Assembly (NCBI RefSeq): GCF_009749465.1
Contig: NZ_WBIS01000001.1
Coordinates: forward strand, 372,001 to 436,000
Direction: 5' to 3'
Length of the DNA stretch: 64,000 nucleotides
DNA from: Agromyces terreus
GTDB lineage: Bacteria > Actinomycetota > Actinomycetes > Actinomycetales > Microbacteriaceae
Shown here: in pieces, positions 44,891 through 53,377 of the stretch
Numbering within the stretch: position 1 is the stretch's first letter
Layout of the letters: each line of letters begins with the position of its first letter
Notes under the pieces: generated by a model
The model's database searches: none
The model's input: the letters and a program-made list of their open reading frames with translations, nothing else
Told to the model about the DNA's origin: nothing
Translations under genes and position numbers: made by a program

Positions 44891-46644
44891 GCGCGAGTTC
44901 CGACCCGCTGCTCGCCGATCTCGACGACGAGCAGCGCATCGCGGCCGAGGCGCTCCTCGGCCCCGTCTGCATCCTCGCCGGCGCCGGAACCGGCAAGACG
45001 CGGGCGATCACGCACCGCATCGCCTACGGCGTCTCGACCGGCACCTACGATCCGGCCCGGGTGATGGCGCTGACCTTCACCGCGCGCGCCGCGGCCGAGC
45101 TCCGGGAACGGCTCCGACTCCTGGGCGCCGGCGGCGTGCCGGTGCGCACGTTCCACGCGGCTGCGCTCGCCCAGCTCAACCACTTCTGGCCGCTCGTCGT
45201 CGGCGGTTCGGCGCCTCGCGTGCTCGAGTACAAGGGCCGCATGCTCGGCGCCGCGGCCGAGTCGATCAGGCTCCGCGTCGACCAGCCCACGCTCAGGGAC
45301 GTCGCGAGCGAGATCGAGTGGCGCAAGGTCACCCTCATGACGCCCGAGGCATACGAGACGAGGCTCGCGGTGCGCGGCGCTCCGGGCTCGCTCTCCGCGG
45401 ACCAGTTCCGCGATCTGCTCGCCGCCTACGAGCGGCTGAAGGACGAGCGCCGCCAGCTCGACTTCGAGGACGTGCTGCTCGCGACCTCGGGCATGGTCGA
45501 GGCCGAGGCATCCGTCGCCATGCAGGTGCACGAGAACTACCGGCACTTCGTCGTCGACGAGTACCAGGACGTCTCTCCGGCCCAGCAGCACCTGCTCGAC
45601 CTGTGGCTCGGCGACCGGAGCGAGCTCTGCGTCGTCGGCGACGCGAGCCAGACGATCTACTCCTTCGCGGGCGCGACCCCCGAGTACCTCCTCGGCTTCG
45701 ACCGCCGGTTCGCCGACGCCACCGTGGTGCGGCTCGAGCGCAACTACCGATCGACCGAGCCGATCGTCGACGCCGCGAACCGGCTCATGCGCGGTCGACC
45801 GGGTTCCCTGCAGTTGCGTGCGGTGACGGATGCCGCGGGGCCGACGCGTCCCGCCGCGGAACCTTCGGTGACCTCCTACGCCGACGAGCTGGCCGAGGCA
45901 CGGGGCGTCGCGACGCTGGTGCGTGCGAGCATCGACGCCGGAGCCGCTCCCGAGACGATCGCGGTGCTCATGCGCGTCAACTCGCAGTCGGCGATGCTCG
46001 AGCACGCGCTCGACGAGGTCGGCGTCGCGTCGCGGGTGCGCGGCGCGGTGCGGTTCTTCGACCAACCCGAGGTGCGCCAGGCCGTGCAGGCGCTGCGCGC
46101 CGCCGCCCTCACGATCGCGAACGAGCCGCTCTTCAAATCGGTGAGCGACGTGCTGCGCTCCCTCGGCTGGACGGCCCAGGCACCCGACGGCCCCGGTGCG
46201 GTGCGCGGCCGATGGGAGTCCCTGAACGCCCTCGCACGGCTCGTCGACGACGCGCCGGCCGGCACGACGTTCCGCGCCTTCGCCGACGACCTGCGTTCGC
46301 GTGCCGAGGCGCACCACGAGCCGACGGTCGCCGCCGTGACGCTCGCCACGCTGCATTCCGCGAAGGGCCTCGAGTGGGACGAGGTGCACATCGTCGGTCT
46401 CACCGAGGGCATGCTGCCCATCGCCTACGCCAAGGGCCTCGACGCGATCGACGAGGAACGACGACTCTTCTACGTCGGAGTCACGCGGGCACGTCGACGG
46501 CTCTCGCTGAGCTGGGCGAGGGTCGGCGGGCAGCATCGGGCAGAGCGTTCGGAATCGCGATTCCTCCAGGAGCTCGGCAGCCGCACAGCGGATGCATCCC
46601 GTGGTCGCGACGGTGCGAGGCGAGTCGGGAGCGGTCGAAGCTGA
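44887..46644 (+). CDS. UvrD-like ATP-dependent DNA helicase (SF1A, UvrD2 type)
   Basis: 585 aa. Helicase motifs: LDDEQRIAAEA, Walker A AGAGTGKTR, LTFTARAAAELRERL, Walker B DEYQD, GDASQTIYSFAGA, LERNYRST, LHSAKGLEWDEV, VGVTRARRRLSLSW. It ends soon after motif VI, with SRFLQEL and a basic tail, and has no HRDC domain. Mycobacterial UvrD2, which occupies the same position next to nudC, carries an HRDC and tetracysteine region, so this is a shortened form. Start overlaps nudC by 4 bp. The 3' end overlaps the convergent cyclodehydratase-like gene by 164 bp. Confidence 0.92.
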   Translation: MSASSDPLLADLDDEQRIAAEALLGPVCILAGAGTGKTRAITHRIAYGVSTGTYDPARVMALTFTARAAAELRERLRLLGAGGVPVRTFHAAALAQLNHFWPLVVGGSAPRVLEYKGRMLGAAAESIRLRVDQPTLRDVASEIEWRKVTLMTPEAYETRLAVRGAPGSLSADQFRDLLAAYERLKDERRQLDFEDVLLATSGMVEAEASVAMQVHENYRHFVVDEYQDVSPAQQHLLDLWLGDRSELCVVGDASQTIYSFAGATPEYLLGFDRRFADATVVRLERNYRSTEPIVDAANRLMRGRPGSLQLRAVTDAAGPTRPAAEPSVTSYADELAEARGVATLVRASIDAGAAPETIAVLMRVNSQSAMLEHALDEVGVASRVRGAVRFFDQPEVRQAVQALRAAALTIANEPLFKSVSDVLRSLGWTAQAPDGPGAVRGRWESLNALARLVDDAPAGTTFRAFADDLRSRAEAHHEPTVAAVTLATLHSAKGLEWDEVHIVGLTEGMLPIAYAKGLDAIDEERRLFYVGVTRARRRLSLSWARVGGQHRAERSESRFLQELGSRTADASRGRDGARRVGSGRS

Positions 46645-47428
46645 CGGATGCCCCGATGAGGCGGCTCTCGCCCCTGCGGAGGTAGTCGTCGGCGGCACGG
46701 GCCGCGGCGATCGCGGCCTCGAACCGCAGCCGGGGCCCGTCGTCGGGCGCGGGCCGCCCGGCGAGCTGCGCCGCGATCACCGGCCATGCCGAGTCCTCGT
46801 CGCGCCGGGCGAGATCGAGGCAGCGCACGCAGGCACCGGTGCCCGGCTCGACGAGCGGCCCGACGCGGATGCCGGCGTCGTCGCCGAGGACGACGAGATG
46901 GGGGACGTCATGCCGCATCAGCGGCAAGTACCGCACCGGTGCGACCGCCCAGTCGGCGACGATCACGACGAGCGCCGCGTGCGTCGGCTCGGTCGCCGGA
47001 GCACGATCGGGGGTTCGCGCATCGTGCCCGAGCGTGCGGAGGCCGGTCGCGACCGCATCGGCGAGCTCGCCGGCGCCGTCGACCTCGATGGCGGCCGGTG
47101 CGGTTGCGGCCGGTGCGGCGGAGGCCGGCGCGCCGGCCGTCGATGCGACGTCGGCGGCCGACTCCGCGGCATCCGCCCCGTCCCGCCTGCTCACGCAGGC
47201 GGGTGCGAGCCGGTCGAGGAACTCGTGCACCTGTCGGGGCGTGCCGTCGAGGCCCGACGCGATCGTGACGAGCGTCGGGACCTCGACGCCGTGCCTGAGC
47301 GCCTGGAGCAGCCCGATCTCGAGGGGGCCGGGCCGTTCGATGACGACGCGCGCCGAGGCCGCGCCGAGCTGCAGGGTGTCGGGCGTGCGCCAGACGAGCG
47401 GCAGGGCCGGGTCGAGGCGAGGGGTCAT
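46481..47428 (-). CDS. Cyclodehydratase/ThiF-like protein (orphan TOMM-type)
   Basis: 315 aa. Resembles the bacteriocin-cyclodehydratase (TOMM ocin-ThiF-like) domain found as a lone gene in Actinobacteria. An N-terminal winged-helix-like part (ERPGPLEIGLLQALRHGVEV...LDRLAP) is followed by an Ala-rich linker (about 95-125) and a Rossmann-like half with HLVVLGDDAGIRVGPLVEPG. A putative zinc site is formed by CVRC in GTGACVRCLDLARRDED and CGC in HPLCGC. No precursor peptide, dehydrogenase or YcaO partner is nearby. Start ATG 47428 chosen over 47446; neither has a ribosome-binding site. The CGC motif is encoded within the 164-bp antisense overlap with uvrD. Corresponds by position to Rv3196. Confidence 0.72.
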   Translation of the reverse strand: MTPRLDPALPLVWRTPDTLQLGAASARVVIERPGPLEIGLLQALRHGVEVPTLVTIASGLDGTPRQVHEFLDRLAPACVSRRDGADAAESAADVASTAGAPASAAPAATAPAAIEVDGAGELADAVATGLRTLGHDARTPDRAPATEPTHAALVVIVADWAVAPVRYLPLMRHDVPHLVVLGDDAGIRVGPLVEPGTGACVRCLDLARRDEDSAWPVIAAQLAGRPAPDDGPRLRFEAAIAAARAADDYLRRGESRLIGASVSFDRSRLASHRRDHGMHPLCGCRAPGGIAIPNALPDAARRPSPSSARAVDVPA

Positions 47429-47545
47429 GCGGCGAGCATGCCGCATCGGGCGCCGTCGTCTCCTCGCCTCTCCACAGGCGCCGCGGTCGTTCCGCGTCGC
47501 TCGGGAGGCGAGGCCGGCGAGGCCGATCTGCGACGCCGCGTCGGG

Positions 47546-48949
47546 TCAGGCGGTCGGGGGTGCGCCCTGATCGCCTGCGTCGGGCTCGCTGCCGTCTTCA
47601 CCGGGCGCGGCCGGGGTCTCACCGCGGAGCAGCTGCTCGAGCGCCTGATCGAAGTCGTCGTCGGCCTCGGAGCCGGCGGTCACGGTGCCCGTGAGGCGGG
47701 CGATGAGGCCCGTGGGGTCGTCGAGATCCTCGGCCGTGGGGAGCAGGTCGGGGTGCGCCCAGAGCGCGTCGCGTCGTTCGACGCCGACGGCGTCGCCCAC
47801 TGCGCGCCACAGCGCCGTCGCCTCGCGAAGCCGACGGGGTCGGAGCTCGAGGCCGACGAGCGTCGCGAACGCGGACTCCGCCGGCCCGCCGGTCGCGCGA
47901 CGGCGCCGGATCGTCTCGGCGATGGCGTCGGACTTCGGAAGCCGCGAGGTCGCGTCGGCGGTCGCCTGGTCGACCCAGCCCTCGATGAGGGCGAGCATCG
48001 TCTCGAGCCGCGAGAGCGCCGACTCCTGCGCTTCGCTGCGCGGGCTGATGAGGGCACCGGACTCGACCGCCCGACGGAGCTCGTCGGTGTTCGACGGGTC
48101 GAAGCCGTCGGCGAGGCGTTCGAGACGCTCGGTGTCGATCTCGATGCCCCTGGCGTAGGCGGTGATGGCGCTGATGAGGTTCAGCCGCAGCCAGCGCGCG
48201 TGGCGGAACAGGCGCGCATGCGCGAGCTCGCGCACCGCGAGGTAGAGCTCGATCTCGGTCGACGGGATGTCGAGGTCGGCGCCGAACTCCGCGATGTTCT
48301 GCGGGATGAGCGCCGCGCGCCCGTCGGCCTGGAGCGGGATGCCGACGTCGCCGCCGGAGACCGCCTCGCCCGAGAGCTGGCCGACGACCTGGCCGAGCTG
48401 CATGGCGAACATGGCACCGCCGATGCCGCGCATGAGCTTGCTCGCACCCGCGATCATGGACTGCATCTCTTCGGGCGCCTGCTCCTGCATGACGCGGGTG
48501 AGGGCGTCGGAGATGCTGAGGGCCACGGGCTCGGCGAGCTGCGTCCAGATGGGCATGGTCGCGGCGACCCAGCCGCGGCGGGTGAGCAGCTCGGGGGAGT
48601 CGGGCAGTCGCGAGAAGTCGACCGCCTCGTCGAGCCAGAGGGAGGCGACGTCGAGCGCCTGGCCGAGGCGGGCGCGCTCCTCGTCGGTGATCTGCACCTG
48701 AGCGGATGCCGCGCGCTGCTCGCCCTGGCGCAGGGCGACGCTCCAGTCGATGCCGTCTTCGGCCTGGTTCATCGCCTGCTGCAGCTGACCGAACAGCGCG
48801 GCCATGCTCGCGGGGTCGTTCGGCAGGCCGGCGGCACCGGCCAACTGCGCCGGGTCGATGTCGCCGCCCCCGGACAGCAGGTTGCGGAGCATCTCGCGGA
48901 ACTCCTCTTCGGGGTTGGTTCCGCTCGGCTCTTCGTTCCCATCGGCCAC
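47546..48949 (-). CDS. DUF2342 zincin-like protein
   Basis: 467 aa, member of the actinobacterial putative zinc-hydrolase family (DUF2342). The segment where a zincin motif is expected reads YLAVRELAHARLFRHARWL (about residues 232-250): only the second His is kept and the first His and Glu are not in HExxH register. The family's SGEAVSGGDVGIPL and IPQNIAEFG stretches are present. N- and C-terminal tails are acidic. GTG at 48949 chosen because AGGAGG sits exactly 8 nt upstream; a GTG 3 codons earlier lies inside that ribosome-binding site. Divergent from the Lon-like protease gene, as recalled for Rv3195/Rv3194c. Confidence 0.85.
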   Translation of the reverse strand: MADGNEEPSGTNPEEEFREMLRNLLSGGGDIDPAQLAGAAGLPNDPASMAALFGQLQQAMNQAEDGIDWSVALRQGEQRAASAQVQITDEERARLGQALDVASLWLDEAVDFSRLPDSPELLTRRGWVAATMPIWTQLAEPVALSISDALTRVMQEQAPEEMQSMIAGASKLMRGIGGAMFAMQLGQVVGQLSGEAVSGGDVGIPLQADGRAALIPQNIAEFGADLDIPSTEIELYLAVRELAHARLFRHARWLRLNLISAITAYARGIEIDTERLERLADGFDPSNTDELRRAVESGALISPRSEAQESALSRLETMLALIEGWVDQATADATSRLPKSDAIAETIRRRRATGGPAESAFATLVGLELRPRRLREATALWRAVGDAVGVERRDALWAHPDLLPTAEDLDDPTGLIARLTGTVTAGSEADDDFDQALEQLLRGETPAAPGEDGSEPDAGDQGAPPTA

Positions 48950-49108
48950 GTGAGCCACCTCCTGTCAAGTTCTCTCCAACCGTAGCGTCGAGCCCAGGGC
49001 GACTGGCTGGGAAATGCCTTAAGCTGGGCGTTCCCGGTGTCCGCCCGTCGCGAACAGCGGGGGTATCGGAACCATGCGGTGGCTCGAACCGCTCGGAAGG
49101 ACGCACCC

Positions 49109-50290
49109 ATGGCCCTGTTCGACGACGACCGGTCGCCGCTGCCCGAATCGTCGGCGACCGACGGGTCGCACGGGGGCGACGCCGTCGACGGCGGTGCGGC
49201 GCACGGCCGCCGCGGTCACCGGCCGCTGCGCGAGCGCGTCGGCTGGTGGGCGGCGATCGTCGCGACGGTCGTGGGCGTGGCGTTCGCGCTCTTCCCGACG
49301 CCGTACGTCGTCGAACGACCTGGTCCGGTCTACGACACCCTCGGCACGGCCGAGCACGAGGGCGAGGAGCTTCCGCTCATCGAGATCCCCGACGAGCAGA
49401 CGTATCCGACCGAGGGCGAGCTGAACCTGCTGACCGTCTCGGTCGTCGGCCGGCCGGGTTCGACGCCGACCTGGTTCGAGGTGCTCGGCGCCTGGCTCGA
49501 CCCGCAGCAGTCCGTCGTGCCCGTCGAGGCGATCTTCCCGCCCGGGCTCAGCAACGAGGACCGGGACGCGCAGAACACCGCGGCGATGGTGGACTCCCAG
49601 CAGGACGCCATCGCGGCGGCGCTCGTCGAGCTCGACTACGACTTCCCCAGGCAGGTGACCGTCTCGGGCGTGCTCGACGACGGCCCGGCCGCCGGGCTCC
49701 TCGAAGACGACGACGTGATCGCGGCCGTGAACGGCACCGAGGTGTTCTCCATCGACGAGCTGCGCGCCGCCGTGCAGGAGAACGGCACCGCGTCGCCGGC
49801 CGAGCTCACCGTGCTCCGCGACGGCGAGGAGACGGGCGTCGAGGTGACGCCGACCGACAACGGCGGCACCGCGGTCCTCGGCATCGGCGTGCGCATGGTC
49901 TACGAATTCCCGATCGACGTGGAGCTGCAGCTCGACGACGTGGGCGGCCCGAGCGCCGGCATGATGTTCGCGCTCGGCATCGTCGACAAGCTGACGCCGG
50001 GCGCGATGACGGGCGGCGACGTGGTCGCGGGCACGGGCACGATCGACTCGGCGGGGGTGGTCGGGCCCATCGGCGGCATCCGTCAGAAGCTGTGGGGTGC
50101 GAAGGACGCCGGCGCGACCGTGTTCCTGGCACCCGAGTCGAACTGCGACGAGGTGGTCGGCAACGTGCCCGACGGCCTCGACGTCTTCGCCGTCTCCGAT
50201 CTCGATCAGGCCCGCCAGATCGTCGAGGCCGCCGGCGCCGACGCGGACACCTCCGGTTTCGCGACCTGCACCGCCGACGGAGACGACTGA
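49109..50290 (+). CDS. PDZ-containing Lon-like serine protease (S16, YlbL type)
   Basis: 393 aa. One membrane helix at about residues 46-66 (VGWWAAIVATVVGVAFALFP), an extracytoplasmic linker, a PDZ domain (about 190-250: SGVLDDGPAAGLLEDDDVIA), then a Lon proteolytic domain with the Ser-Lys dyad: Ser282 in VGGPSAGMMFAL and Lys327 in GIRQK, 45 residues apart as in Lon. TM topology puts the protease outside the cytoplasm. Substrates unknown. The start follows the family's acidic N-terminus and an AAGGA site. A TAAGCT -10-like box lies at 49020. Followed 103 bp later by the UPF0182 gene on the same strand. Confidence 0.9.
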   Translation: MALFDDDRSPLPESSATDGSHGGDAVDGGAAHGRRGHRPLRERVGWWAAIVATVVGVAFALFPTPYVVERPGPVYDTLGTAEHEGEELPLIEIPDEQTYPTEGELNLLTVSVVGRPGSTPTWFEVLGAWLDPQQSVVPVEAIFPPGLSNEDRDAQNTAAMVDSQQDAIAAALVELDYDFPRQVTVSGVLDDGPAAGLLEDDDVIAAVNGTEVFSIDELRAAVQENGTASPAELTVLRDGEETGVEVTPTDNGGTAVLGIGVRMVYEFPIDVELQLDDVGGPSAGMMFALGIVDKLTPGAMTGGDVVAGTGTIDSAGVVGPIGGIRQKLWGAKDAGATVFLAPESNCDEVVGNVPDGLDVFAVSDLDQARQIVEAAGADADTSGFATCTADGDD

Positions 50291-50393
50291 CCGGCGCCTC
50301 ATGTCCTCGGAGCGCACGGTTCCGGGCAGACGCTCGGGTTCGCGAACATAGGATGGAATCTCGATCCGTCCCGACCGAAGCAAGAGGCCGAGA

Positions 50394-53312
50394 GTGACAG
50401 CACAGACGCAAGAACCGAGGACATCGCGCCGTCGAGCGCCCATCGCCCTGACGATCGGGGTGTTGGCAGTGCTGGTGATCGCGTTCTTCGTGTTCGTGGG
50501 CCTCTACGCCGACGTGCTCTGGTACGACCAGCTCGGGTTCCTCGAGGTGCTGACCACGCAGTGGATCGCCCGCACCGTGCTGTTCCTCATCGGGTTCGTC
50601 GCGATGGCCCTGCCGGTGTGGGCCTCGATCCAGATCGCCTATCGCACGCGCCCGGTGTACGCGAAACTCAATTCGCAACTCGATCGTTACCAAGAGGTCT
50701 TCGAGCCGCTGCGGCGCCTCGCGATGTACGGCATCCCCGTGGTGCTCGGCATCTTCGCGGGCGTCTCGACGTCGAGCCGCTGGGACCTCACGCTCACCTG
50801 GCTGAACCGCACCCCGTTCGGCTCGACCGACCCGCAGTTCGGGTTCGACCTCGGGTTCTTCGTGTTCGAGCTGCCCTTCTACCGTTCGATCATCGGGTTC
50901 GCCTCGGCGGTCGTGCTGCTCTCGCTGCTGCTCGTGGCGGCGACGAACTACCTCTACGGCGCCATCCGCATCAGCGGCCGAGAGGTCGTCATCTCCAAGT
51001 CGGCCCGGGTGCAGATCGCGATCACGGCGGGGCTCTACCTGCTGCTGCAGGGCGTGAGCATCTGGTTCGACCAGTACGCCACGGTCACCGAGACCGGATC
51101 GCTCATCACGGGTGCGGCGTACACCGACGTGAACGCGGTGATCCCCGGCCGCCAGATCCTCGCCGTCGCCGCCGTCGGCGTCGCCGTGCTGTTCATGGTG
51201 ACCGCGATCATCGGCCGCTGGCGCCTGCCGCTCGTCGGCGTCGCCCTGCTCGTCGTCTCGAGCCTGCTGATCGGCACCCTGTACCCGTGGGTCATCCAGC
51301 GCTTCCAGGTCGACCCGAGCCCGCGAACGCTCGAAGCCCCGTACATCCAGCGCAACATCGACCTCACCCGAGACGCCTACGGGGTCTCGGACATCGAGGA
51401 GATCCCGTTCGAGGCGCAGACCACCGCCGAGCCCGGAGCCCTGCGCGCCGACGCCGAGACCACGGCGAACATCCGCCTGATGGATCCGCTCGTGATCAGC
51501 CCGGCGTTCCGGCAGCTCGAGCAGTTCCGCCAGTACTACCAGTTCCCCGACGCGCTCGACGTCGACCGCTACCAGATCGACGGCGAGACGCAGGACACCG
51601 TCGTCGCGGTGCGCGACCTCCAGATCTCGGGTCTCGGCGACGCCGAGACCTGGTACAACTCCCACATCGTCTACACGCACGGTTACGGCCTCGTCGCGGC
51701 GGCGGGCAACCAGCGCTCGCCGGGCGGGCAGCCGGTGTTCGTGCAGTCGGGCATCCCCTCGACGGGCGACCTCGGCGAGTTCGAGCCGCGCGTGTACTTC
51801 GGCGAGAACTCGCCCGACTACTCGATCGTCGGCGCGCCCGAGGGCACGAAGCCGGTCGAGCTCGACTACCCGGCCGGCGGCGACAACGACGAGCAGACCC
51901 AGACCACGTTCCAGGGCGACGGCGGTCCGAAGCTCGACAACGTCTTCACGAAGCTCGCCTACGCGCTCAAGTTCCAGTCGGAGCAGATCTTCCTCTCCGA
52001 CGCCGTGAACACGACCTCGCAGATCCTCTACGACCGCGATCCCATCGACCGGGTGCGCAAGGTCGCGCCGTACCTCACCCCCGACTCCGACGCGTACCCC
52101 TCGGTCGTCGACGGCAAGCTCGTCTGGATCGTCGACGCCTACACGCTCACCGACCAGTACCCGTACTCCAACAAGGTGAGCATGAGCGAGGCGATCGCCG
52201 ACAGCGAGACGCTCCCGCAGACGCTGCCCTTCGACGAGGTCAACTACATCCGCAATTCGGTGAAGGCCACGGTCGACGCCTACGACGGATCGGTGACCCT
52301 GTACGCGTGGGACACCGAAGACCCGATCCTCCAGACCTGGCAGAAGGTCTTCCCGTCGACCGTCGAGCCGATGAGCAAGATGTCGGGCGAGCTGCTCAGC
52401 CACGTCCGCTACCCGGCCGACCTGTTCAAGATGCAGCGTGCGGTTCTCGGGCGCTACCACGTGACCGACGCGAGCGCGTTCTACTCGCGCGAAGACGCCT
52501 GGACGACGCCGAAGGAGCCGACCGAGGGCGCGAACACGACCCTGCTGCAGCCTCCCTACTATCTGACGATGCAGATGCCCGGTCAGGATGCCCCGTCCTA
52601 CTCGCTCTACTCGACCTTCATCCCCGAGGCGCGCGGCGACCAGAGCCGCAACGTGCTGCGCGGGTACCTCGCGGTCGACGCCGACGCCGGGTCCGAAGAC
52701 GGCAAGCGCGCCGAGGGGTACGGCAAGCTCAGGCTGCTGACCCTGCCCGAAGACGACAACGTGCCCGGCCCCGGTCAGGTGCAGGCCACGTTCAACTCCG
52801 ACCCGACCGTGTCGCAGTCGCTGAACCTGCTGAAGCAGGGGCAGTCCGACGTCATCAACGGCAACCTGCTCACGGTTCCCGTGGGCGGCGGCCTGCTCTA
52901 CGTGCAGCCGGTCTACGTGAAGTCCACGGGCAACACGAGCTACCCGCTGCTGCAGAAGGTGCTGGTGGCGTTCGGCGACGACATCGCGTTCCAGGACACC
53001 CTCGACCTCGCGCTCGACGTGCTGTTCGGCGGGGATTCCGGTGCGGATGCCGGTGACAACGCGGTCGACCCCGATGCCACGCCCGAGACGCCCGACGGCG
53101 AGACCGACGGCGAGGGGGGCACCGACGGCGGCACCGACGGGGCGACCGACCAGCCGAGCACCGAGATGCAGGAACTGCTGCGCGAGGCATCCGGCTTCCT
53201 CAAGGCGAAGCAGGCGGCGCTCGCCGACGGCGACTGGGCCGCGTACGGCGCTGCCGATGCGCAGCTCGCCGAGACCATCGCCAAGATGCTGGCCCTGACC
53301 AACAACGAGTGA
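50394..53312 (+). CDS. UPF0182 family membrane protein
   Basis: 972 aa. The first about 310 residues hold seven membrane helices, the rest is a large, probably extracytoplasmic domain with the family landmarks (VDPSPRTLEAPYIQRNIDLT, WYNSHIVYTHGYGLV, TLPFDEVNYIRNSVKATVDA). A Gly/Asp/Thr-rich acidic linker (about 880-925) precedes a final helical segment (EMQELLREASGFLKAKQAAL). Function of UPF0182 is unknown; it is conserved across Actinobacteria next to the Lon-like PDZ protease (Rv3193c-Rv3194c in my recollection), so the two may cooperate in envelope quality control. GTG start with AGAGG upstream; TAGGAT -10-like box at 50349. Confidence 0.92.
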   Translation: MTAQTQEPRTSRRRAPIALTIGVLAVLVIAFFVFVGLYADVLWYDQLGFLEVLTTQWIARTVLFLIGFVAMALPVWASIQIAYRTRPVYAKLNSQLDRYQEVFEPLRRLAMYGIPVVLGIFAGVSTSSRWDLTLTWLNRTPFGSTDPQFGFDLGFFVFELPFYRSIIGFASAVVLLSLLLVAATNYLYGAIRISGREVVISKSARVQIAITAGLYLLLQGVSIWFDQYATVTETGSLITGAAYTDVNAVIPGRQILAVAAVGVAVLFMVTAIIGRWRLPLVGVALLVVSSLLIGTLYPWVIQRFQVDPSPRTLEAPYIQRNIDLTRDAYGVSDIEEIPFEAQTTAEPGALRADAETTANIRLMDPLVISPAFRQLEQFRQYYQFPDALDVDRYQIDGETQDTVVAVRDLQISGLGDAETWYNSHIVYTHGYGLVAAAGNQRSPGGQPVFVQSGIPSTGDLGEFEPRVYFGENSPDYSIVGAPEGTKPVELDYPAGGDNDEQTQTTFQGDGGPKLDNVFTKLAYALKFQSEQIFLSDAVNTTSQILYDRDPIDRVRKVAPYLTPDSDAYPSVVDGKLVWIVDAYTLTDQYPYSNKVSMSEAIADSETLPQTLPFDEVNYIRNSVKATVDAYDGSVTLYAWDTEDPILQTWQKVFPSTVEPMSKMSGELLSHVRYPADLFKMQRAVLGRYHVTDASAFYSREDAWTTPKEPTEGANTTLLQPPYYLTMQMPGQDAPSYSLYSTFIPEARGDQSRNVLRGYLAVDADAGSEDGKRAEGYGKLRLLTLPEDDNVPGPGQVQATFNSDPTVSQSLNLLKQGQSDVINGNLLTVPVGGGLLYVQPVYVKSTGNTSYPLLQKVLVAFGDDIAFQDTLDLALDVLFGGDSGADAGDNAVDPDATPETPDGETDGEGGTDGGTDGATDQPSTEMQELLREASGFLKAKQAALADGDWAAYGAADAQLAETIAKMLALTNNE

Positions 53313-53326
53313 TTCCCGCATGAACG

Positions 53327-53362
53327 ACCGATGGCCGGCAGCGAACGCTGCCGGCCATCGGT
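53327..53362. terminator. Hairpin terminator between UPF0182 and chitinase genes
   Basis: Perfect 16-bp stem ACCGATGGCCGGCAGC (53327-53342) with its complement (53347-53362), GAAC loop, followed by GTTTCG. It sits between convergent genes. The GAAC tetraloop also occurs in the gltA terminator. Confidence 0.85.
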
Positions 53363-53377
53363 GTTTCGAACGCGAGA

